The notes under the pieces are model-generated. The model did no database searches. It was not told where the DNA came from and was given only the letters and a program-made list of their open reading frames with translations. Both the position numbers and the translations under genes were made by a program. From the NCBI RefSeq assembly GCF_000005505.3, contig NC_016132.3, positions 51,846,914-51,910,913 of the forward strand: DNA of 64,000 nt. The letters run 5' to 3'. Of the stretch, positions 36,201 to 48,900 are shown in pieces. The DNA comes from Brachypodium distachyon (taxonomy: Eukaryota > Streptophyta > Magnoliopsida > Poales > Poaceae). Position 1 is the stretch's first letter, and each line of letters begins with the position of its first letter.

Positions 36201-38497
36201 TGAAATATCAGAGCAAGTAACACTGCGTAAGCTTGACAGCATCAAGTCTAAAAATTATGTCATTTCATACCAAAAGCCAACATCCAATAAGAAATGGAAA
36301 TAACTAATTATCAAGAAGTCCTATAAATGCTAATCAACTCACTGCACCTTAATGGCTGCCAAATGTAGGAGGCGCAGAGAGGGAAGATCACGATGGGAAC
36401 CCTCTGTATAAATGCAATAGATATCTTTATTAGAACTCAATTACAATAACATAATTAAATCTAGATGCAATGGACAAAAATTCCCAACCATGACGAATGT
36501 CGACAAGAATCCGTGGCACGCCAACAGTCACAGCTAATTCAGATAATGAACGACCAGTTTCCTTATGTGGGTTCTCCAAAAGGCCATTTACAAGCCTATG
36601 AATAAGATTAAACAAAAGTAGAATAAGTGTTTAGCATATTGTGTCATTCTTTTTAACTTATAAAGCAACTATAAATTAGGAGTCTAGGATAGATAAAACC
36701 ACAAAAAAAATAGGCCTCATATTAAAGTCATTTACAGATCATGCATACATTCAGCTTTTTATCTGATTAGTCATTTAGATCTACGGTACATAAAGTAAAG
36801 TTAACAAAAGTATGAATTATCAGTGATGTTAATATGTGCATCTAGTATTATAATATTACTAAGTACTTGTGGGCAAATTGGTGATAAGTTGGGCATTCTT
36901 TTCTCTGACACGCAAGGCTGGTAATGATCCTAGCAATGCCTAACTAATAGTATGAAGGAACCAATTTATGATAACCTTACCTTGTTGAGCCACTTTAAGA
37001 TACTTGGGTGTTTGGATAGCTGTTTTTTTATTAATCAAGCTGCAAACATATGAGAGGAAATTTGCAGCCGGTGGATAAATTTTTTATTTAATTTACTCTT
37101 ATTTGACAATGGGAGCAATATAGTTTTCACAACTTATTTTTCTCAGCAGCCTAGAAAATAAGCACAGTTCAGGCAGCAACCGCAAAGTGAGCTGAAGTGT
37201 ACCACGCAAACAACATATGATATATTTCATAAAATGAAATATAAAATATAAAAGGAAAAAATTACAGTACCCAGTGGCCAGTACTCCTAGTAAGAAAGGA
37301 GTATCAGACAGGGTTATTTTAGTCAATTGAACTCTTCAACACAGTAGTTTTTATTTTTCTAGTAATCCAATTGTACAATGTGAATATGACTATTAGTATA
37401 CTAAAAAACTATAATTATTGAAATTTCTTCATGTTAGATTATGATTCTACCCTTGTTTTTCTAATACTCCCATTTTTGTGAAGTGGTACTCCAAATAGGC
37501 ATACACCTCTGTTGGAGTATTAAGGAGTACCTATTTAATCTGGACCCTTGGATCAAAGAGAATGGACGGCTTTATATTCATTCTGGGGTATTGTAAAAGT
37601 TCCCATATAAAAACTATATCAGAGGAACTGGAAGAAAGGACCGAGAACACATTGGGTCTTAAGTTACTTCTGCACTTCTAGAATATCTAGCTCAATAGAA
37701 TTATCTGCACGGCTATTATTTAGGCCCCTAATGGTTTCTGAAAGTAAACTGTGCTCTTTCATGAAAATCTCCTGTACAGGAAGAATGCCTAGACCACAAG
37801 AATACGAAAACAGCTTCAAAACCATCAGTGCACAAATACCAACTTATTCTCCTAAATTGCTTGTACAGTCCAGAGTCCACATCTTTGCACAATAGGATGT
37901 GGCACGCACCGTTGTGGCTTTTGGCCCATTTTGCCCCAAGCAAACAGAGAGTATTGTCCATGTTTCACACATATGACGAAAATAGCACCGGGGATTTCCT
38001 CACCTCATGATACCCATAGTGTACAGCATGGAGAGCATCTGCTCCGACTCCACCTTATCTTCTGAAGGCACTCCATTCCTAGAGGGGAAATTTGTTATCG
38101 TATATAAGAGCATCTCAATCGAGACACAGAGAAAAGGTTGGAACTACGCATCAAACAACATACCGGAAGAAGGGGTCTCGGAGCATAATCTCGACGAGGG
38201 AAGCAGTCACGTCCACGGGGATTGGGAGGCAGCCCCTGCTCCGCCATGCCGCGATCTGCAACAACCAAACAGCCGAATTTTATGTCCTTCAGTTGATAAT
38301 TATTTCGGGGGCGCCGCCTTCACAGGTTATCGGAAGAGGATATTTACCCTGCGAAGAGCGGCGGCGTGGTCGGGGTATGGGGAGAAGATGGCATCGCGGA
38401 CGAACTGCCACTCCGCCCAGCTGGACCACGGAACCAGTTTCCGGCCGGTGGAGTGGCCGCCGGCGCCGCCGGCGCCGCCGGTCTCTTCCGCCTCCAT
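33250..38497 (-). CDS. LAS1: LAS1 (LAS1L) ribosome-biogenesis endonuclease, 8 exons, 597 aa
   Basis: Exons (minus): 38497-38348, 38255-38164, 38078-38004, 36595-36489, 36403-36348, 36180-36030, 34644-34345, 34112-33250; joined length 1794 nt with phases that agree at every junction. The N-terminus has the Las1 signature LVPWSSWAEWQFVRDAIFS. The HEPN nuclease motif R-x4-H (R140 HEGS H145) is split by the fourth intron. Next come LLHLAAIKAFDWLKCNYWD and a basic KPGSKRKR. The long last exon ends ...GLWKKVTEEELLSMKS. Family knowledge: Las1 cuts pre-rRNA within ITS2 in the nucleolus, together with the Grc3/NOL9 kinase. A (GGC)n stretch in exon 1 encodes Gly/Ala. The introns hold repeats (35224-35653, 34715-34835). 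Intact and single-copy in this window. Confidence 0.93.
34715..34835. repeat. Short tandem repeat in a LAS1 intron, ~33-bp unit
   Basis: Three or four copies of CATAACTATAAGTACTGCACATGATT-type sequence between exons 6 and 7. Confidence 0.6.
35224..35653. repeat. Two-copy ~227-bp direct repeat in a LAS1 intron
   Basis: Copy 1 (35224-35450) and copy 2 (35451-35653) share TAATGTTTGCAAG, CCACATCATCATCCACATCA, CATGTGTTGTTGTACACTAG and CACCAAACMCACATATTTTC. Copy 1 has about 20 extra bases in its CACATCAT-rich part. The intron is 36029-34645. Confidence 0.85.
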
Positions 38498-38816
38498 CGG
38501 AGCTGAATCGAGCGGCGAATCAAAACCCTACTAAACCCAGCGAGCAGTATTGGCCTGTGGGGACTGCGAACCCCCTTTCGCTTGCTTGGGGCAAAGCCGG
38601 AAAGAAAAGATGGTGCCTCACTGCCAAGGTGGGACCAGGATGTAAGTATGAAGGCAATCCGCAAGCGCTGCCAGGGTGGTTGTTGTAATTTGCCACAGAG
38701 GAGTTGAGGTGCGTCCCCAGGTCTCCGGTTCATGCCGTCGCCGGCTGGCGGCTGCCCCTTGTCGGAATAGAAGCGGGCAGGCGGCGGCTGCCGGAAGACC
38801 AGCGCCGCCGTTCCTC

Positions 38817-40136
38817 CTTCTGCGGCCCACATTGTCCGCTCCACCCTGGGGCGATACCAACATGTGAGTACCCTAACACCCTGTGCCCCAACCAAAATCG
38901 CAGTTTCAGTTCATGCCCATGCTTTGAAATCGATGGTAAGATGATAATTTACACTATTTGAGCGAAATTCGGAGTGCGGAATAATGTCAATCAAATTGTT
39001 GTTGTAATTTTGAGGGATAAATTCTGGTAGTCATGATCGGAAACCTCCTTAATTATATGAAAGATGGCCAAAGTTGGGCGCCCCCGTGCTTGCAAGTTAC
39101 AAAGGGACTGATATAAATCGAACTACACGAAATTTACCTGTAGGTATAAATAGACTTATAGTTCTCAAAAACTAGCTGCCTCAACTAGCCTGTGTAATGT
39201 TCTAGCTGGTGAATAGAAGGTATAATGGTTCAACTGAGCATTCAGTTGGTTACATAAGTGGTTGTTTTATTTTAATGCACACATTACAGGTCCGCAAAGA
39301 GCATCTACAATTTCATAATACTTTCCTGCTCTACTAAGTAGAACTCAGGTGCCCAGCCATCCTTCGATATGGTATCCCATAGTTTCCTTGTTTCTAGTAC
39401 ACTGTTACATGAGTATAGATATTCACTATCCTTATGGTCGTTATGCTTCCTCGTTCTGCCGCCCACGTTTTCCTCTCCTCCCTGCGCGATACCAAAATTG
39501 CAGTTTCAATTCGTGAATTCAATATTAAGATGGTAAATTTGTACGATTGCAGAGGCATAGTCACTGTGAAGAATGATGGAATCCTAAAAAAGTAGTGAGG
39601 AACAATCTGAACCAAATTACTGTTGTGATTTTGGGGAATAAATTCTGATAGGCATGATCTGGAAACCTCCTTGATTGTATGAAGCATGGCCATACTAGGC
39701 GCTCGCATGCTTATAAAGAGACTGAAATCTTTCGATAGCTCTTATCATTGAAGGGATCGAACAACAAGAGATTAAATATAATTATAGACAATTTCTCCCA
39801 AGCCGCCTCAATTAGCCCACTTAATGTTCTAAGCTGATAGGTAAAAGGTGTGTTGAATCAGCTAAGTATTCAGTTTGCGTTACGCAGTTGATCTAAGCAT
39901 TAGAGCAAGTCATCTTTCGTACCTTACAGATTCTGTGTTCTATTGTTCATTTTAATGCACATACTACGTGTCTGCAAAGAATAATCTACAGTTTCATAAT
40001 AATTTTCTTCTCTACTGAGTAGAACTCAGGTTCCCTGTAATCCTATCGACATGGTATCCCATAGTTTCCTGGTTGGTACAACAGCGTTACATGTATATAT
40101 GGTCATTGATCACTTCATAGTAGTTATATCACTATT
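38817..40136. repeat. Diverged tandem duplication, unit ~636 bp, between LAS1 and the NLR
   Basis: Copy 1 (about 38817-39452) and copy 2 (about 39453-40136) share in order TTCTGCSGCCCAC, GCGATACCAA, AATTGCAGTTTCA/AATCGCAGTTTCA, GGAAACCTCCTT, TTTTAATGCACA, TCTGCAAAGA/TCCGCAAAGA, TAGAACTCAGGT and ATGGTATCCCATAGTTTCCT. There is no open frame of note in either copy. It probably covers old flank of LAS1, since copy 1 begins about 320 bp upstream of the LAS1 start codon. Confidence 0.8.
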
Positions 40137-40449
40137 ACTCTGTACCAAGCTGGTAAGAGAAACCAGCAGAGAGATTTTTCAGTATGTTTTATGTTTTAAG
40201 TGTCTAGTTTCTTTTATCTTGCTAATTTTATAACCTCCCTATTACTGTTGAGATATATTATCTAGAAACTGGAAGGAAAGATTTTCCATAAACACATAAT
40301 ATGATCATAGCTCGTGAACAAATTATGCCCTCGTCAGTTTATGTATTGCCGCAGTTGCAACTTGAAAGTGAAATTAGCTCTTTTATTGAGACTAAAAATG
40401 AAAAAGATATGATTCCAGCATCAGTATCAATGAGACAATATGTCACCTT

Positions 40450-43400
40450 CTATATCTGCTCAAGCACAATGACTTCTCCATCAATCTCAATGTCTCTGAT
40501 GTGAGCTATCTTGGCTCGATCCTGCCCGCCTTCTTGGCATCGTTGCTTAATTAGTGGGCATTGTTTGATGTAAAGTTCCTTGACCCACCTGGGGAGACCT
40601 TCTTCTGGCAAGCTTTCAATCCCAGGACAGTTCCAGATGTGTAGTGTTTCAAGTGAGGACACTTCATACAGACTAGGAGGCAAACACTGGAGATCGTCAC
40701 AGCATGATATGTCCAAGAATTGAAGTGTTTGAGGTAAACCCTCTGGTGGAAAGTTATCGATATCAGGGTAGTCAGCAATTTGAAAATGCCTGAGACGAGG
40801 AAGGTATCTTAGGCCGTTTAGAAGTACACGTGCCAATGGAGAGCATGATATTAGACGGATTTCTTCAACTGAAGTGGGAAGCAAGCCTCCCTCCAGTGCT
40901 GTCCAAGGCACTAGATTAGGGCACTCGTAGATGTGCAGGATCTGAAGTGATTTAAGTGGACGGAAACACTCTTCTGGTAGTGAAACAAGCCATTCACAAT
41001 GGGCTACTGTTAGACTCTTGAGGGCTCTCGGATTATGTGCAAGCAATCCTTCACGCAAAGATGATAGATTCGGGCAATCATTGATGTATAGAGATGTTAG
41101 AGAAGATGGGCAAGCTCCATTTTGAAGATCTGGAAGTGACTCAAGTCCACATTCATCAATCCTCAGTGTTGTAAGTGTTGATGGAACAGAGGGTAACTTC
41201 TTCAGCTTGGGGCAATTGACCAAACCAAGTTCAGTTAATTGAGGAAACAACTGATCAGCGACATCAAAAATCCACTCTCTCAGATTTGGCATATCTTCCA
41301 GTAGAAGCTCTTCTAATGCTGTAAAACATTTTATTTGGCCAGGTCCTGTGAACTCACGTCCAATTTGTGTCACCTCAGTTGCTCCCGCAATATTGAGATA
41401 TTTGAGAAAGGGGAGTTGTCCTAAAGGTGGGAGCACTGCGCTTCGGCAGTTACATATATGAACGGTGTGCAGATTGGGAAGAAATGAACTACACAGCCAG
41501 CTTGGGAACCTCTTCCCTTGGAAACCTTTAACCGTTAACTCCTTGAGGTCAAGATATGGTTGAAGGCCTTCTAGAACTTTTTCTTGCTGATCTGAAGGAT
41601 TGAGTTTGCAGTCCTCATCCCATATAAGGTGTAAAGCTCGAAGATGTTCCTTGGCTTCCAACTTTGCACAAATTGCATCTTGTTCATCAGCCACATTGTT
41701 GAGGCCACGAATGGAAAGTTTTCCTTGCAGCTGATCCATGTTTCTTAACTCTGAGATGTTGTGTCCTAGCTGCTTCCCAACAACAAATTCTTCTAGTTCC
41801 TGCAGGCAGATGAAACTTCCAATTCCAGGTATCCTTGACAGCAGCCTTGTGCTGCCCTCCAAGTGGCGCATACTAGTGAGCTTTGTGATGCCTTGTGGCA
41901 CTTCCCTTAGTGAACTGCAGTTGTTCAGCTTCAATATTTGCAAGTTATAGAGCCTAGCAATAGAAGCTGGTAATGTTCTGATTTCAGTGCTACTGAGATC
42001 TAGGAAGCGAAGTTGTTTCAGAGTCCCTATAGATTCTGGTAATTCTTTAAGACATCTTCCATGCATATCAAGAACTCTAAGAAACTGAAGTTTCATAAAG
42101 ACACCATCAGGAAATAAAGACATCTTAGAATTGTATCCCTGCATGAGAATTAGTGTCCTTAACTTCCCAAAATCATAAAGTTGATCAAAATGCATGCACT
42201 TGGCATCAGTGCTTGGAAATGAAAGATGGCGGATCTTGATGGCCTTGTCACGTCTTCTTTCATCCTCAAATTGTTCACAGTATTCCATGGAAATAGATAT
42301 AGCAAGGTCATGCATTGCATGATGCATCACATAGTTCTCCTTGTAGGGCTGAAAGAAAGACCTGCTTACTAACTCATTAAAATATGCATTGCCAGTATCT
42401 TCCAGTATCTTCTTTCTAGATTGCCTGATGAAACCAAGTGCTAGCCAAATCTGAACCAACTTTTCTCTCCTGTATATATAATCTTTGGGATAGACGGAAC
42501 AAAATGCAAAGCACTGCTTGAGATGTGGTGGTAAACGGTTGTAACTTAGCCGTAGAGCTGGCAAAATGCTATTTGTTTCTGCTGGTAGCTCCCATATGTC
42601 GTTTCTTAGTATGTCATTCCACTCCGCTTCATCTGCTTTGCAAAATAGGAGACTCCCCAATGCTTTAGATGCAAGAGGCAATCCCTTCAGCTTCTTGACA
42701 ATTTTCCTGCCTATCACCTCCAACTGTGGATATGTGCTGCAATCACCATCCCTGAATGCATGGCTCTTGAATACAGACCAGCTGTCATCATCCGATAGTT
42801 GCTGTAACTTGTAGGGCTCTATCCCTCCCATGATTCTGCCAACATTCTCATTTCGGGATGTAACCACTATCTTGCTTCCAAGACCTCCTGAAATTAAGGC
42901 TGCTTTATAGCTGAGCCATTTATCGTGTTCCTCGTTCCAGACATCATCCAAGACAAGCAAGTACCTCTTGCCACGCAATACTCCAGAGAGTGTTTCTTGT
43001 AGCATATTCATGTTGGTGCTAGGAAAGGATTGGTCATAGGAAGCAGCCTCAAGAGTTTCTTGTGTTAGCTTTCTCCCGTCAAAACTTTCAGACACGCAGA
43101 CCCAGATCCTCAATTCAAAGTGTTCTTTCACTCTGTCATCATTGTACACCATTTGCATAAGAGTGGTCTTACCAAGACCCCCCATGCCAACTACTGGAAT
43201 TACACAAACATTGCAAGAACTATGTCCATTATCAGAGAGCATCAGCCTCACAATTTCCTCTCTGTCCCCCGCCCTGCCAAATACAGCTGAACTATCTACA
43301 AGAGAACTAGACTGCGGTCTCTCTGAGGTCTCACACCTGCTCTCACCTAAAATCTGGAGCCCAAGGGTGTTGCGTTCTTTTGTAATTTTATCCAATCTCT

Positions 43401-43785
43401 CCAATATGCAGCTAATAGTGTGCTTTATCCTGTACTGGTACAAATTTCTATGCAAGAAGGACGAAGGAGAACTGATACTTGCCTTTGTGGAAAGTTTCAT
43501 CTTCTTCTGCTTCAGATACAAAACTTTGGCTGCATAGCTGTCAAGCAGATCATCAACATCATATGCGGCGTCCTTGAGATTTGCTAACCATCCCCGTACA
43601 GACGAATCTGCCAACTGCTTTGCCTCAGCATCATCAAGGAAGGCCTGTAACTGAGAAAGCGTGTGTGAGAGGCTCTCCAACTTGCCATGGATGCCTCTGC
43701 AAGATTGGAAGTGATCAAGAACTGCTTCTGACAATTTCTGAAAGAGGGTTTGCATGAAGGCTCCTAAAATTGCTTCTGCTGCCAT
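40450..43785 (-). CDS. CC-NB-LRR (CNL) disease-resistance-type protein, intronless, 1111 aa
   Basis: One uninterrupted frame. The N-terminal coiled-coil (Rx-N) region is residues 1-160, with KDAAYDVDDLLDSY at 71-84 in the EDVID position. NB-ARC motifs: P-loop GMGGLGKTT (200-208), kinase-2 LLVLDDVW (276-283), RNBS-B KIVVTSR (305-311), GLPLA (368-372), RNBS-D CFAFCSVYP (425-433), MHD (491-493, in HAMHDLA). About 20 leucine-rich repeats follow from about 540 to 1090. Tryptophan closes kinase-2, as in the CC class. Family knowledge: CNLs are ATP/ADP-switched intracellular sensors of pathogen effectors; the ligand here cannot be told. No lesion seen. No second NLR is in the window, so it is a singleton here. 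Confidence 0.95.
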   Translation of the reverse strand: MAAEAILGAFMQTLFQKLSEAVLDHFQSCRGIHGKLESLSHTLSQLQAFLDDAEAKQLADSSVRGWLANLKDAAYDVDDLLDSYAAKVLYLKQKKMKLSTKASISSPSSFLHRNLYQYRIKHTISCILERLDKITKERNTLGLQILGESRCETSERPQSSSLVDSSAVFGRAGDREEIVRLMLSDNGHSSCNVCVIPVVGMGGLGKTTLMQMVYNDDRVKEHFELRIWVCVSESFDGRKLTQETLEAASYDQSFPSTNMNMLQETLSGVLRGKRYLLVLDDVWNEEHDKWLSYKAALISGGLGSKIVVTSRNENVGRIMGGIEPYKLQQLSDDDSWSVFKSHAFRDGDCSTYPQLEVIGRKIVKKLKGLPLASKALGSLLFCKADEAEWNDILRNDIWELPAETNSILPALRLSYNRLPPHLKQCFAFCSVYPKDYIYRREKLVQIWLALGFIRQSRKKILEDTGNAYFNELVSRSFFQPYKENYVMHHAMHDLAISISMEYCEQFEDERRRDKAIKIRHLSFPSTDAKCMHFDQLYDFGKLRTLILMQGYNSKMSLFPDGVFMKLQFLRVLDMHGRCLKELPESIGTLKQLRFLDLSSTEIRTLPASIARLYNLQILKLNNCSSLREVPQGITKLTSMRHLEGSTRLLSRIPGIGSFICLQELEEFVVGKQLGHNISELRNMDQLQGKLSIRGLNNVADEQDAICAKLEAKEHLRALHLIWDEDCKLNPSDQQEKVLEGLQPYLDLKELTVKGFQGKRFPSWLCSSFLPNLHTVHICNCRSAVLPPLGQLPFLKYLNIAGATEVTQIGREFTGPGQIKCFTALEELLLEDMPNLREWIFDVADQLFPQLTELGLVNCPKLKKLPSVPSTLTTLRIDECGLESLPDLQNGACPSSLTSLYINDCPNLSSLREGLLAHNPRALKSLTVAHCEWLVSLPEECFRPLKSLQILHIYECPNLVPWTALEGGLLPTSVEEIRLISCSPLARVLLNGLRYLPRLRHFQIADYPDIDNFPPEGLPQTLQFLDISCCDDLQCLPPSLYEVSSLETLHIWNCPGIESLPEEGLPRWVKELYIKQCPLIKQRCQEGGQDRAKIAHIRDIEIDGEVIVLEQI

Positions 43786-45235
43786 GGGAGTTTATTTCCT
43801 GTATTCCCCCTCTGTTCCCTCTATCTTCGTTTTGTTCAGTTATTAACCTGTAAGAACAAAGAAGTCAAGAAAGACTTAAAGGAGTTCACACTGGATCAAG
43901 TGCTTGTTGGGATACCTTGACCCAAAGGTGCTCTTTTCCATGCAGTTTCAGTATTATGGTGGTCATTTCCATGAAACTTCAGTTTGGCCATCAGCGGGAG
44001 GTGAAGAATTCTCCTCCATGCGAAACCAAGATTTGTCTTGTGCTCTTTTGTTTTGAAAGTTATGCTCGGAAAAGATGGAGAGGACCCACTCACTTGGAGA
44101 CATATATAACTGCACTTTTGGACAGAGAGCTTTTTGAGGTGGATGGTGTACCTAACGTTTGGCCATGCTACTGTTCAGACCTCGCTGGACTTCTGAGTGA
44201 CAAGACTTATTGAAAGTGACACTTGGCGAAAAATCACAAATATGTGGACAATCTCATAATTTTAGATGGGGGAGGGGGAGGGGGGGGTCATACTCTGTTC
44301 AGGAAAATGCATCATCTGAAGCTTTAGGATTAATGAGAAAGACCTAAGCCCAATTCATACAAACAATATGTGGGTCAACTATATATATGTTAATTCGATG
44401 TGATTTGCTTAATATAATATCTCATTGTTAACATAAAAATTATCATGAAGCTGTTGTCGTTTAAAACTTTTGGAATCTTAAGGTTATATGCACTTATCCT
44501 CTTGGAGAAAATATTCTTTTGCTGATCAATGTTTTCTCTGGACTTCAGGACTTGATGCCTGAGGTGTTAATTCCCAGTCACATGTATATCTGACATTTTG
44601 ACTTGCCTTTAATGATGTTGCATGTCTCAAAGTATCAAACACAGGTATTCTAGAAAAGTATCAAACACAGTCCAGTATTAAACATGAGTTTCCAAATATG
44701 GTTAGATTAGAGTAGAAGCCTGTTAGTAAGTACAGAGTACAATTATTATACCAGAGTTTTCTGTTCTGATCCAAGTGAATTCCAACTTGATAAAAACTAA
44801 TGAAAGGAACTAGTTTTGGTGCTAATAGAATGTACTATTTGGATACACTTGAATCTATAAACAAAACTGTGAGCTGACAAAACAATGACGGTGCTCTTCT
44901 ATATTTTGATGAAATGGTGAGTTCCTCTGTTAGGTTGGGTTCAAGAGTATTTCAAATCACACCCGACGAGGCAAGATTAGGGAAGATCATTGGCATATTT
45001 AGCATCTTGATTGCAGACCGTCCTGAAGATGGCAAGCAGAGAGACAGGCGAGCTTTGGGAGGTTCCACCTGAATACTTGATGGATGCTGGAAGAAAGCTT
45101 TTTTTATCTAGCACCTCTTCCGGCTGAGACAGGATTCAGTAGCCTGGCACACACCTCCCAGGATGTCAAAATCACTGGGGCGACTGAGGAAGTAGCTCTT
45201 CGATGGATGGATCAGGTTCATCATGTTATTAGCTA
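43786..45235. other. Spacer upstream of the NLR
   Basis: Holds the NLR leader and promoter. Short frames only. At about 44640-44690 a short AGTATCAAACACAG(T) phrase is repeated. Confidence 0.5.
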
Positions 45236-45330
45236 CTCTCTCTCCGATCTATAATAAGTGTCTCAGATTTTGTACTAACTTAGTACAAAGTTATACTAAA
45301 TGTGAGACATTTATTATGAATCGGAGGGTG
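45236..45330. mobile_element. Stowaway-like MITE, 95 bp
   Basis: TA at both edges (45234-45235, 45331-45332). Left TCTCCGATCTATAATAAGTG with TCTCAGATT is mirrored by GAGACATTTATTATGAATCGGAGG. It lies about 650 bp upstream of the dihydropyrimidinase start. Confidence 0.8.
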
Positions 45331-45978
45331 TAGCTTCCTGCTGCTGATTCTTTGGAATGTGTAGAACTGGTATTTTTAAATCTGTCATTGTTTTACATAA
45401 AGTAGGAGATAAGATGCTGGTCTATGATTTGGTTGATTTAGCTATGCTCAATTTCTTAGTATGGTTCCGGGTCATGACTTGGTTACTTTACAACATTTAG
45501 CTGGGATCTTGCAGTACGCTGCACCCAGCATCATCATGTCGTGTGTTTGTCCGTGTCGTGTCTGCCTGTCAACCGTTCGACGTATACTCCCGGAGAATTA
45601 TTTTTCAGAGGTGAACTCTATCATTAGTCAAAAGCACATGCACGCAGGACTTGTTCTACCTAGAGATAATTAATGCAGTGTTTTTGTGCAATCCAGAGTC
45701 CTCAGTTCTTACGTCAAATGGTGACAATTTTGACGGACAACAAATGGGGACAATGATCCAGATGATTTTGCCATTGTTTCTGCAAGTCAATAGCCCATGG
45801 AGAAGATTATCCGGATAGATCAGGGCCGCACCACCAATCCGGAGTTTTTCTGTTAAGACAGATAAGATACTCTCTGGCATGCGCTGCTGACAGAGAAGAC
45901 GTGAAACAAACGAATAAACTGCTTTGCGACTTGCGAGCGAATACCAACTAACAGGAGTTGGAAGTGGCGGCCCAAGCC

Positions 45979-48900
45979 ATGGCGACGCCCTGCCGCCTCC
46001 TGCTGATCCTGCTCGGCATCGTCGCCGTCGCCGTCGCGGCGCCTCACCCGGCGCACGAGGTAGGTACTCCGATTTCTAGCTTGATTGTCCTGGTTGGTTT
46101 TTTGTTCCATTACGTGATTGGATTTTGGGTGCGTGCGCGAAGTTCTGCGCGGCCGCGGCAGGAGGAGGAGGCGCCGGCAGCTGTGGAGGGGACGGCACGA
46201 GGATCCTGATCAAGGGCGGGACGGTGGTGAACGCGCACCGGGCGGAGGTGGCCGACGTGTACGTCGAGGACGGCGTGGTCGTCGCCGTCCGCCCAAACAT
46301 CCCGGTGAGTTGCTCGCCTCGCCTGCCTTCGGGTGATTCACAGATTGTTTGCTCGTTCGTTCCCCTCGAGGTTTGGTATCTTTGGGATCGGGGAGCCAGG
46401 CTTGACAACCAAGGAGCCACTCTGCTGTGCACACCTGTACCCATGTTCTACGATGCCAAGTAGGCTTTGACTCTTTGACTGCTTGTGATTAACACTGCTT
46501 ATTTTGATACTGGTAGTAAGTCATACCAAAAATATTATATGGTCATTCTCGAAAGAAAAAACTCTCAGGTAAACTTGAAATGTACTGATGGCAGTATGCA
46601 ACTACAGTAACAGTAGATTTCGACCTTGACTTTTTTTTTTCAATCAGTGAGGAACCTTGCAAGAGTACAGCTTACTCATGAATACTGGAGTGGTGTTTGA
46701 TTTGTGTGATCGTTTTTCTCGTATGTTTTGTGGGCATTTAAGCTTTTTTTTTTTATCATGTGGGACTGAAGAGTTCGGGAATTGGTTTTGGCATTTTGTT
46801 CTCATGAGAGCCTGTTAGCAGAAAGCTAAAAATCTCAGCACTTTTTCCCATTTCCCTTGCGACTTTGTCATTTGATACTGTTGTTGTACCCTACGAAATA
46901 ATTACTTTTTTCTCAGTGGAAGATAGTACATTTGATGTTCCGCGCAAACATGGGGCCTAATGGGTATGTTTCAAGAGAGTAGATAGACCTTAGAGTTACC
47001 AGCAAAAACATAACTTCCCTTTTTCTTATGGTACTAAGGACAGCAGTAATCATGTCCTTCGACCATGAAGTTGAAATGTTCGGATGTAATCATGTCCTCC
47101 GTTCATGTCCAACCTTGCCAGTTAATTCTCTTCTGCTCTCATATTATTTCTAGGTTGGTGAAGATAATGTCAAAGTGATTGATGCAACCGGAAAATATGT
47201 CATGCCAGGTGATATTTTGCAATTCAGGTAAATACTAAGAAATAAGTTGTGACTTGTTCAGTTCATCAAGCTTCTGGAAAACGTCACAGGTGGAATTGAC
47301 CCTCACACGCACCTGGAGATGGAGTTCATGGGAACTGTAACCATAGATGACTTCTTTAGCGGTCATGCTGCAGCACTGGCTGGTGGGACAACGATGCACA
47401 TTGACTTTGTCATTCCAGTAAATGGAAACTTAACTGCAGGCTTGGAATCCTACAAACACAAAGCAGAAAAGTCTGCTATGGATTATGGATTTCACATGGC
47501 CATTACGAAGTGGAATGATGAGGTTTCAAAGGAAATGGAAGTGATGGTTAAGGAACATGGTGGGCCCTTACTTCTTTTGTTGTTATTATTGGATTAGTCT
47601 GTTTAGTTCTGCTACATGAAGCACATCCTCTGGTTTGGCCTGACGATCAACTTTTAAAAGTTCATATAATTTGAAGATATCTCACACATCATGGTATGTG
47701 ATTGAATCAGTTTCTATATGCCAAAATGTTTTTAAATGTTTAATTGCCAAAATTTCAGGGATCAATTCTTTCAAGTTCTTCATGGCGTACAAAGGTTCCT
47801 TGATGGTCACCGATGACCTCCTCTTGCAAGGTCTACAGAAATGCAAGTCTCTTGGTGCGCTGGCTATGGTTCATGCAGAGAACGGGGATGCTGTTGCTGA
47901 GGGACAACAGCGGATGATTGATCTTGGGATAACTGGTCCTGAAGGGCATGCTCTCTCAAGACCTCCAGTTGTAATTCCATATGAACCTTCTCTTTTTCTG
48001 TTATACTCCTTTGCGTTGATAGGTTCATATTTTTGACAAAATTAAATCTAACATCAAATTTCTGCTTTCCTCTCACCGGAGGTAGTCAAGACTCAATTAA
48101 GTTTCTCTTATTCTCTTTAGTTGGAAGGTGAAGCTACTTCCCGGGCAATTCGATTGGCAAAATTCATCAATACACCGCTGTATGTTGTTCATGTGATGAG
48201 CATTGATGCAATGGAAGAGATTGCCAAGGCTAAAAGAGAAGGTCAGATGCCTCACCATTTAGTTTCAAACAAGTTCCTCGTGACATTTATGAACAGTTAG
48301 TTTCAGAACATGAACGGACAGGGCCCTAGAAGGATGCACCCGTTGGTTAGTTTCGGCTTTGTAGAGGATGGCTGGTTTTAAACTAACTTGCTAGGCTTCA
48401 GAACTGGTCCCATACTCCCATGGGATTGACCATATCCCAAGATTAAAATTTCCAACTTTTCTCAAATCACGAAACAAACTAAGTTGATGTAAACTCGAAC
48501 TTTGCAGGGCAGAGAGTCATCGGCGAACCTGTGGTATCTGGGCTTGTCCTTGATGATTCTTGGCTTTGGGATCCTGACTTCGCAACTGCTTCAAAGTAAA
48601 TACAAACATGTACTCAGTATATGCTTATGTCGCTGTGATTCCTCTTATTTCATATCGTGCTTCTAGGTATGTGATGAGTCCTCCAATCCGGGAAGCAGGG
48701 CACAATAAAGCACTTCAAGCTGCCCTTTCATCAGGAATATTACAGGTGACGCGCTTGAATCCACCCTAATTTTCTGAAGTGTGAAGTTCTTAAAATAAAG
48801 TGCTTCAATAAGCACCTAACTGTTCTTGAATAAGAACCTAACTGTTTTTTGTTCCTACGCAGCTTGTGGGAACTGATCATTGCACCTTCAATTCCACTCA

